Assembly (NCBI GenBank): GCA_007026445.1 | Contig: VDMD01000008.1 | Coordinates: forward strand, 1 to 64,000 | Direction: 5' to 3' | Source of the DNA: Schizophyllum amplum | Taxonomy: Eukaryota > Basidiomycota > Agaricomycetes > Agaricales > Schizophyllaceae | Length of the DNA stretch: 64,000 bases | Shown here: in pieces, positions 57,526-64,000 of the stretch | Layout of the letters: every line of letters starts with the position of its first letter | Numbering within the stretch: position 1 is the stretch's first letter | The notes under the pieces: generated by a model | The model's database searches: none | Told to the model about the DNA's origin: nothing | Seen by the model: the letters and a program-made list of their open reading frames with translations, nothing else | Program-made: the position numbers and the translations under genes

Positions 57526-58960
57526 ACACAAATGTATTCTGTCTATATACTCTAACTCTGGGAGGAGCTGCGAGTTGCGACTTGTATTGCTTGGGGAAGA
57601 TCTGAGTAGAATCGACACGCTCTAGATGCTTGACAGCTATCGAAGATACGGCTCGCTTTCTCAACTCTGACTGGGAAACTCTTATAGTGCAAAAGCAGGG
57701 CACGCCTTAGTCACACGGGTTTTGGGTTTTTACACGCGAACGTGTGGTGGGTTGTTTATTCTGTCTCGAAGAGAGGCAGCCGGAAAACTTCTAGTGCTAG
57801 TATGTGCGCCAAAAGTCGTCCCCCAAATGCCCCATGTTCTACGGCTTATATACGTTAGTGTTCGGAACTTCCCGATGCCTGTACAGTTGTTCTCCGCGGC
57901 TGGCTTCCGTCCCCGACGCATCGTACTCTCGTAACCGGTACGTTCGGAGCCGTTCTGCCTAGCCAACTTCCGTCTCTCCGTGCGCTTTGGGTCGGACAGA
58001 CGTGCTGTCGTTCCGCTATGGCTCGGCCGGCGGGTCAATTCTGGTGGACATAGGACATTATTCCTTGTTCCCCCAGCGCTGTCAGTCTTCTGACGATATT
58101 CCGTCAGCGTATGGCGCCTTACAGCTCGCGCCTATTCGGCTTCATATGTTGCCGTTGTACCGTGAGCCCTTCGCCCTGACGGTCGGCCTTCGGATCCGCA
58201 AGTCGAACCGTGGGATCTTAGCACGTGACGTGTTCGTATATCCTGGTTCGATTCGCTACGCACCCGCATGTCGCTCTCCTGCTTGTACGTATATAGCTTG
58301 TTCTGCCTCGGCGTATCACACCGTTTGATGTGTAGCTCATGCTAGTCAGCCCGTTCCCCGTAGTAGACAAAGCTGATAACTGGGGCGAGTATACAATCCC
58401 ACGAGAGATCTTCGATATGTTTAATCGGCGGTGATGTACGGATCCTCAGTAGACTCGTAGGATGTGTCCAGCACTCGGTCGGAGTGGCTACCGCCTCGCG
58501 AAGGCCTCGCTACTATCTCTGGTTTGGTTTATCTCTCGGGTTCGAGCTCCCCACAGTTACAGTCCTCGCTACACGCGTCACACCGCTCGGCTTCTTCCTA
58601 GCAAGTCCTGCCTTCTTATTATATTCAGCGTTAAGCCGCAAAACAAGCGTGTATACAGCGACGGCTTATTATCTCCCCCACACCAAATTCTGACCGTCCT
58701 CGGTCACTTGTTGACAGCATTTCCAAAGTTCGGACGATGTCCGCAGTGTTTGTACAGTTTATCAAGGTTCGATTTCGCAAGTCCATAGCAAAGTTCTGGG
58801 CGGCACTCGGGTCCTGCCTCGTGTACTGCCGATTCATTCGTGAGAGTTCTTTTAACATTGATGTACGCGATCCCGTGACCCGGGCCGTTGCGACCGACAG
58901 GCTTTTAAGCGCCGACCGCTCCAGCAAGCGTAATTCTCCATCTTTCCTTTCGCTTTCACC
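57526..58960. other. Gene-free stretch upstream of the 58961 gene
   Basis: No coding sequence supported. It lies between the microsatellite and the first of the two spliced unknown genes and may include its promoter or retroelement LTR-like DNA; no direct repeat could be confirmed within the window. Confidence 0.35.
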
Positions 58961-61004
58961 ATGGGTAAGCTCCCATTTGAGTCTGCCGCGCATCGCTCAC
59001 CGTCGCTCAGTGCAGAGCAAAGGCAAGGTCTGCGAGAAGCCCCACCAGATGTCGCGTAAGGGCGCCAAGTCCTACTGCGACAAGATCTTGTCAATCAACA
59101 CGTTGTTGGTCACCGCGACCGGGGAAGACGAGCCTTCCCCGAGCGACATCATCAAGGCCCTACGCGCCAAGAAGGGCCTAGCGGGTAAGATTAAGTCCCG
59201 CCTGGTGCGCCTTCTGTGTTCTTTTCTCGCTCCATTATTACTGACTTCCCCGGGCATAGACTCCCCTTGCCGAGGCGTTCTACCTCGAGGCCCACGACGA
59301 CACGCTTCAGACGGCCAAGGAGCGGCGGTCTGCTGCTGCCGAGAGTCTCAACGATGGGCGCGGCCTTCCGCCGGAAATTATTCGCAAGATAATTTTCTTT
59401 TATTACGACTGCATGAGGATCGCCATTCCCTCGTGCAAGTGGTATTCCCCTTGCGAGATTCATCGCCCCCGGTGCGTCTTCTTTTACTTGTGGTGCCTTC
59501 CCGCTGATCACTTTTCATTAGCTCTCGTCGTACATTCGACCCCGTGGGGTTGGATATCCCCATGCCTGACGAGTTTCCCGAGGCCGGGAACCTTGAGGAC
59601 CGGCTCAACGTGGCGAATGCCGCTTTGGTACGTTCTGCCTTGACCCCCGTGTCTGCTTTATTGACTTATCCCGCTCCTCAGGTGCTTCTGGATAAAGAGA
59701 AGAAGGCGTTTGTGTCCGACCGCGAGCTGCGGCGTCTGGGCAAGGAGTTCGGGGTCCCCGACCTGGAGCTGAAGGACTGCGGTCTTGCGGACGACTACGA
59801 GAGAGGGAACGGCGGGCGTTCCGCTCAAGCGAAGCGCCGTCGCAGCCCTCTCCTTCACCTTCTCCGAGTCCGTCCCCCGTAAGTCTTCGGATTCTTTCTT
59901 TTGCTCATTTTTGGTGTTCGCTGACTATTTTGCAGCCCCCTGCTAAAAAGTCACGTCGGACTCGTCCCCGCAAGACGGATACGCCGCCTCTGGACGAGCC
60001 TGGCACTCCGTCGTCGCCCGAGGCCACCTCTTTGGTACGTCTTCCCGCGTTCCTTTGTCTTGTTACTAACTCGTTCTTCGGCTAGCCCCCAGCCAAGCGG
60101 CCTATCCAGTCCCGCTTCGCTCCGCCGCCGCCCTTCTTGCTCCTGGGGGCCAGCTCCGCGCTCCCAGGCTTAGGGAGCCGACCCCACCCTTCCGTATGTG
60201 GTGGAATACCCCGGCCTCGCTTGAACAAGCGCTCGCTACAGCACACGGCGGGGTATTCGACTATCCCGAGGTCTACCTCATGCAGCCCTCGTATACGCCG
60301 CCTGGCTCGCCGCCTGCCAGAGAGGCCATTATCAACGACGAGGAGATCGAGGTTGACAAAGAGGCGACCGCTACCGCGGATTCGCCTCCCGGCCCTGGTG
60401 ATACTGACCCCGCGGAAGCGCCGGCCCCTGTTGAGGTACGTGCCGCTTTTACTTCGTTCTACCTTCTTGCTAACTATCTTTTCAGGCGCCGCGTGAGGGT
60501 CCTTCCGGCTCTGAGGGCGTTCCCGGGTCGCCGAGGATCCTTTCACTGCTGCCCGACGGCTCGAGGCGCTTCCTCACTGAGGTAAGTTCCCTTCTTGACC
60601 ATCCTGTCCTTTCCCTTATTTACGTCTTACAGGAACAGCGCGCGGGCTTCACGCTTACGACCGAGGTCGGGGGTAGGCCCTTGATTTACTTGGCCCCATC
60701 GTACTTCTCCGCTCCCGCCGGCCCTGTCTCTCCTGAGGACGCGTCGCTTCCCGAGCCTAAGCCCACTTATGAGGAGGCGAAGTCTTTCGGTCTCCGCCGC
60801 GCTGCTCGTCTCGCCGGTCGCGCGGTGAGCATTTCTTTTTGTTCTTTGTTTTTCTCCATCTCATGTATTTTCCAGCCCTCTATCGAGCTCGAGGAAGAGA
60901 GCGAGGATGAAGAGGCTGAAGACGGGCCTGAAGATGGCGAGGTCGAGGAGGGCGAGGACGAGGAGCCCGAGAATGAACCCCAGGAGGGCGGGCTCCTCTG
61001 GTAA
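58961..61004 (+). pseudogene. Spliced gene of unknown function, apparently frameshifted (retroelement-associated?)
   Basis: Exon candidates: 58961-58964, 59011-59204, 59260-59471, about 59521-59629, and further exons to TAA at 61002-61004, all separated by 46-70 nt introns. Early exons encode VQSKGKVCEKPHQMSRKGAK, LAEAFYLEAHDDTLQTAKER, LPPEIIRKIIFFYYDCMRIA and LDKEKKAFVSDRELRRLGKE. Later exons encode WWNTPASLEQALATAHGGVF, DYPEVYLMQPSYTPPG and a very acidic tail (ELEEESEDEEAEDGPEDGEV). In two places, about 59810-59850 and about 60095-60150, the protein-like frame switches without splice signals, each near a C- or G-rich run, so at least two small indels are implied. No domain is recognised. 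Gene style matches the neighbouring gene at 61508. Confidence 0.55.
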
Positions 61005-61320
61005 ATGCCCTTCTCTTTTCGTCTTGGACTCTTTTTCTTGGTTTTCTTGGGCGCGCTACATACTTAGAGTAAATCTGCCTTGCTGTTTGCGTTTGGAATA
61101 CAGTGCCTTTATTTCCCTTGCTTTCGCGCGTGAGGTTTAAAGATCTGACAGCAAAGTACAATGGCCAGTTCAACTCGTGACGCCAGCTTCGGTACCGCGG
61201 GCACGTGATCGGTTTGACTTCGTGATGAAATCCCGAACAGCGCCGAAGGCTGAATTGAAAATTCCGTAGGGGCTTCTGCAATTTCCCGCTCCCTTCGGCA
61301 ATTCTGCCTCGTACCGCACA
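61005..61320 (-). mobile_element. Putative 3' LTR start of the Ty3-type retroelement
   Basis: Read on the minus strand, the sequence after the polypurine tract begins TGTGCGGTACGAGGCAGAAT. TG at this exact place is expected for an LTR start. It would be the 3' LTR of the element whose pol ends at 63095. The far end of the LTR could not be fixed because the 5' LTR lies outside the window, so the left boundary given here is only the end of the neighbouring gene. Confidence 0.4.
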
Positions 61321-61333
61321 TCTCCCCCTCACC
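61321..61333 (-). promoter_or_regulatory. Candidate polypurine tract of the retroelement
   Basis: Minus strand reads GGTGAGGGGGAGA directly before TGTGCGG. A purine run abutting TGT is the plus-strand primer and LTR junction typical of Ty3-type elements. Confidence 0.5.
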
Positions 61334-61430
61334 AAATAAGACGGTGTCCTCACCGTAATCGCTTTCGCGTCATTTTTGGCGAGCTCTTGTCCCCCGTACC
61401 AATTCCCGCCGCGAATACCGCGCGTAAATT

Positions 61431-61437
61431 GTATAAG
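61431..61437 (+). promoter_or_regulatory. TATA-like box of the 61508 gene
   Basis: GTATAAG lies about 75 bp upstream of the ATG at 61508 and about 100 bp from the candidate polypurine tract. Confidence 0.4.
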
Positions 61438-61507
61438 TACGGCACAATGTCTGCTGCACATCGTTCAGCAACTCGAACATCTTTGCTTCTTCGCACCTTG
61501 CTACATC

Positions 61508-62792
61508 ATGCCCCCCAAGCCTTCCGTTGTTATAGCCAAACCGGCTACCCTGACGGCGGCATCCCACGTCCATCGCTTCCCCGTGTCCAAGACGTCGCAG
61601 ACGGGTACCTGGCTTGCTGCTCCAGAGGGAAAGGCGTCCCCCGTCTACTCGGACTCCCTTGATTCCTTTGTTGCGTTGTGCAGCGATGTCATGAACCATA
61701 TTCAGGTACGTGGTCTTCCAGAGTTCACTAACTGTTCTGACTGGCTTTGCAGACCATGGTGGATGACACCTCGTTCGCGACACCGGAGCACTACGAGATC
61801 TTTCGGACGGCGAAGCACATCCTCCTGGCTTTCCAGAGTGCCTTTGCCCCGGGTCCTCCCCCGATTCACGTCTATCCCCCTTTTCCCTCACTCAAGAAGC
61901 GAGTCCATGCGATCGTTCAGCAGGTGTGTCACGTCTCCCCCACCGGTCTGCCGTCTTGCTTATTCTTCTCAGATTGAAGCGGTGCAGGCTGCTCGCCGCG
62001 TTGCCACCGAGTCGTCCAAGGACGAGGAGGTTGAGCTGGTCAATGGTCCGTCGAAGGCGGCTCGCAAGGGAAAAGGCGCGAAGCCTCAGCCATCCAGCCT
62101 GAGCACTCATGTTGTTGTTGGCACGGACAAGAAGTCCTCCAAGCGCGCCCTGACGGACGCGCTCGAGGCCGGGTCCGCCGCTCAAAAGGTGCGTGCCGTG
62201 CTGTCGCTGCCAGCGAGGCAGAATCACTCACCCTTCTCATCAGGCCAACACCAAGACTTACGGCCACATGGTCATGGAACATGCTGCCGTCGATACCGCG
62301 GCCCTCATCCGTGCTCTTTTCGGTGATGGCGTCGTCGCCCTCAACGAACAGGTGTCGGAGGCCTTGGCGAAGACCCCCTCGTTCGGACCCCCCAAGGCGG
62401 CCACTCTTTCGGCCATGCTGACCGACTTGGACGCTCAGCTGGCGACGGCAGTGTGCGCCCTAGGCGTCCATTACCGTCTCTTCACGTACTTCTCTCAGCA
62501 GAGGGACGACATCGCGGCAGCCTTGGCCGGTCTGCCTGACTCGTCCACGCTCTACGAAGGGTCTACTGAGGTATGTGGTGCCGGCCTAGCTTTGCATTCT
62601 TTCCTCATGAGTTTGCAGCCTCCGAAGGGCAAGGGCAAGGCTAAAGCCAAGCCCAAGGGCCCGAAGTCGCCTGCTATCATATCGGACAGGATGGACGTCG
62701 ACACTCCCGAGGAGGCGCCGGCGACCGTGGATGAAGTCGAGGCGGAAGCTACCGAGGAGGAGGCCGACGCTTCTGCGTCGCCCGAGGCGTAA
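61508..62792 (+). CDS. Spliced gene of unknown function, antisense between pol and the putative LTR
   Basis: Five exons, 61508-61705, 61753-61923, 61973-62188, 62244-62570 and 62619-62792, all joined at phase 0, give 361 aa with no interruptions. The protein starts MPPKPSVVIAKPATLTAASH. It has helical segments (EHYEIFRTAKHILLAFQSAF, FPSLKKRVHAIVQQIEAVQA), a Lys-rich linker (KAARKGKGAKPQPSS), a helical core (TYGHMVMEHAAVDTAALIRA, ATLSAMLTDLDAQLATAVCA), a basic stretch (KGKGKAKAKPKGPKSP) and an acidic C-terminus. No domain is recognised. It lies between the stop of a minus-strand Ty3 pol and that element's likely polypurine tract, which suggests an antisense accessory ORF carried by the retroelement. 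Intact splice sites argue that it is or recently was expressed. Confidence 0.75.
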
Positions 62793-63094
62793 GCCCTCGC
62801 CCGTGCCACAAAATGTTCTGCCCAACTGCTACGTATTCGTTTCATCCTACTACGCCTTTTTCGTACCCCCACGGACTGGTGTATTTAATTGTAACCGTAT
62901 TTCCGCGGCGTACGGGTTGGTTGGCTGCGCGGGCGGCGTGGGTACTCGGCTTCCGTAGACACCGAATAGTGTACCTGCCCTTGGCCCATTTCGATTCAGT
63001 AAAACGACGGTGCTCTGTTCTTATCCTGGCTGTTTTTGTCAATGACAGAGTCTTTTCGACCCCACCATAATTCTTTGTTGGTAGTGCCAGACTT
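62793..63094. other. Convergent gap between the unknown gene and pol
   Basis: Holds the 3' untranslated DNA of both. No further gene seen. Confidence 0.4.
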
Positions 63095-64000
63095 CTACTT
63101 AGCGCGCCGGATCACTGCATCCCATCCTCCAGCTCTTGTGATAGCTGCCGTGGGCTTTCTTTGGCGAACTGGCCGGCCGGCTGGTTCTGCCTCGTCTTCT
63201 TCTAGGTCTTCAGGAAGCTCCGGCGTGTGCGGCCGTTCTTCCTGCTCTTGAGTCGGGTTTCCGCCGGATTCAGACTCGGTCCAAGGAGGCAGGTCGTGTT
63301 GATCGGCCTGCATGTCCTGGTCAAGCTCGTCTAGTATACCCTCCACTCGCTCATCTCTTTCCTGAGGGACGTCCCCCTCATCTGGAATGTCCTCAGGCAA
63401 TTCTACCTCGCTTTCGTGCATCATTTCGTCGAGCCTCTCCGGGGAGGCGTCAATCAGGTCGTGTATATTTGCGGGCAGCGTGATTTTCGCCCTCGATTTG
63501 TAAGGGAGGACGCGGAACGCACCCACTTTGCTATGGTATACTGTCCCATCCATCTCACATACTATATACGACCCACCGACGGTCCTTCGCACTACGACCA
63601 TTGGTCCGAGGTAGCGGGGTAGCATCTTGGTGCTGTGTGACTTCTCGATGCGCGTGTTGCGTATCAGCACCAGGTCGCCCGGTTGGAAGTCTAGTACCCG
63701 TATTACAGTGCCATACTGCCGTTCGTAGCGAGCCAGACGCTCTCTCTTTTCCCGAGTGATCCTCCCCCGCACCAGATTAATTGTGTCGTGATGCTTTGCG
63801 AGAGCCTGCGCTCTTAGGCCTATGAGGTCTTCGCGCGTCAAGGGAGTCCCTGGGTAATCGACCAGCCAGGTTGCTTCAGCTAAATCCAGAGGCAGAACCG
63901 GGTGAGCACCAGTGACGAGGAAATAAGGGGATACCCCCAACCTACGCCTCAAAGTGACTCGATCCGCCCACCAGACATAGTGTAGGTAAAAGTACCACTT
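63095..64000 (-). mobile_element. Ty3/gypsy-type polyprotein, integrase C-terminal part (5' end outside window)
   Basis: The minus-strand frame is open from the right edge to TAG at 63095-63097. It starts KWYFYLHYVWWADRVTLRRR, then LGVSPYFLVTGAHPVLPLDL, the segment after the integrase catalytic core in Ty3-type elements. REKRERLARYERQYGTVIRV leads into FQPGDLVLIRNT and MLPRYLGPMVVVRRTVGGSY, a GPY/F-like module. The remainder is an acidic linker ending in GRPVRQRKPTAAITRAGGWD. No chromodomain is seen after the GPY/F region. Reverse transcriptase, RNase H and the catalytic core would lie beyond the right edge. The frame is uninterrupted for 300 codons, so the element may be young. Confidence 0.85.

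Noticed and set aside
58230..58270. tRNA gene suggested by a GGTTCGATTC B-box-like word
   Set aside because: No A box at the right distance and no cloverleaf could be drawn.

Overview
The window is fungal nuclear DNA, most likely from a mushroom-forming basidiomycete (Agaricomycetes). Genes are split by many short introns (about 45-75 nt, GT..AG), coding DNA is GC-rich at third codon positions, and the gene families fit such a genome: Zn2Cys6 regulator, monocarboxylate-type MFS transporter, expanded BTB/POZ and MYND-finger families, Ty3-like retroelement and hAT-type element. No host species can be named from the sequence alone.

Layout. 0-7 kb: a decayed repeat-rich ORF at the left edge, a broken BTB gene, a phosphosulfolactate synthase/HSA32-like gene in seven exons, and an intact BTB gene. 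7-31 kb: a paralogue cluster of MYND-finger proteins (copies A, B, C, D on minus, E on plus) interleaved with an uncharacterised multi-exon candidate, a BTB fragment, a complete non-autonomous hAT-like element with a perfect 8-bp target duplication, an aldo/keto reductase of pyridoxal-reductase type, a MYND-family C-terminal fragment and an MFS transporter. 31-33 kb: a fungal transcription factor whose zinc cluster is assembled across a 13-nt microexon. 34-57 kb: repeat-dominated DNA holding more than fifteen unrelated minisatellite arrays (7 to about 27 bp units), two pairs of dispersed repeats, one further intact BTB gene and a sixth MYND gene (copy F). 57-64 kb: two intron-rich plus-strand genes of unknown function beside the 3' end of a Ty3-type polyprotein on the minus strand; a polypurine tract followed by TGTGCGG marks a likely LTR start, which would put one of these spliced genes inside the retroelement, antisense to pol.

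The six MYND paralogues share an about 370-450 residue helical N-terminal region, one phase-0 intron at exactly the same place inside the zinc finger, an unusual C-x-C second ligand pair, and a C-terminal region of about 110-150 residues. The four BTB copies share a first exon of exactly 248 nt where it is preserved. Copies at several stages of decay sit beside intact ones, so the locus looks like an active birth-and-death cluster. Most long ORFs in the 36-56 kb arrays are by-products of repeat periods divisible by three and are not called as genes.
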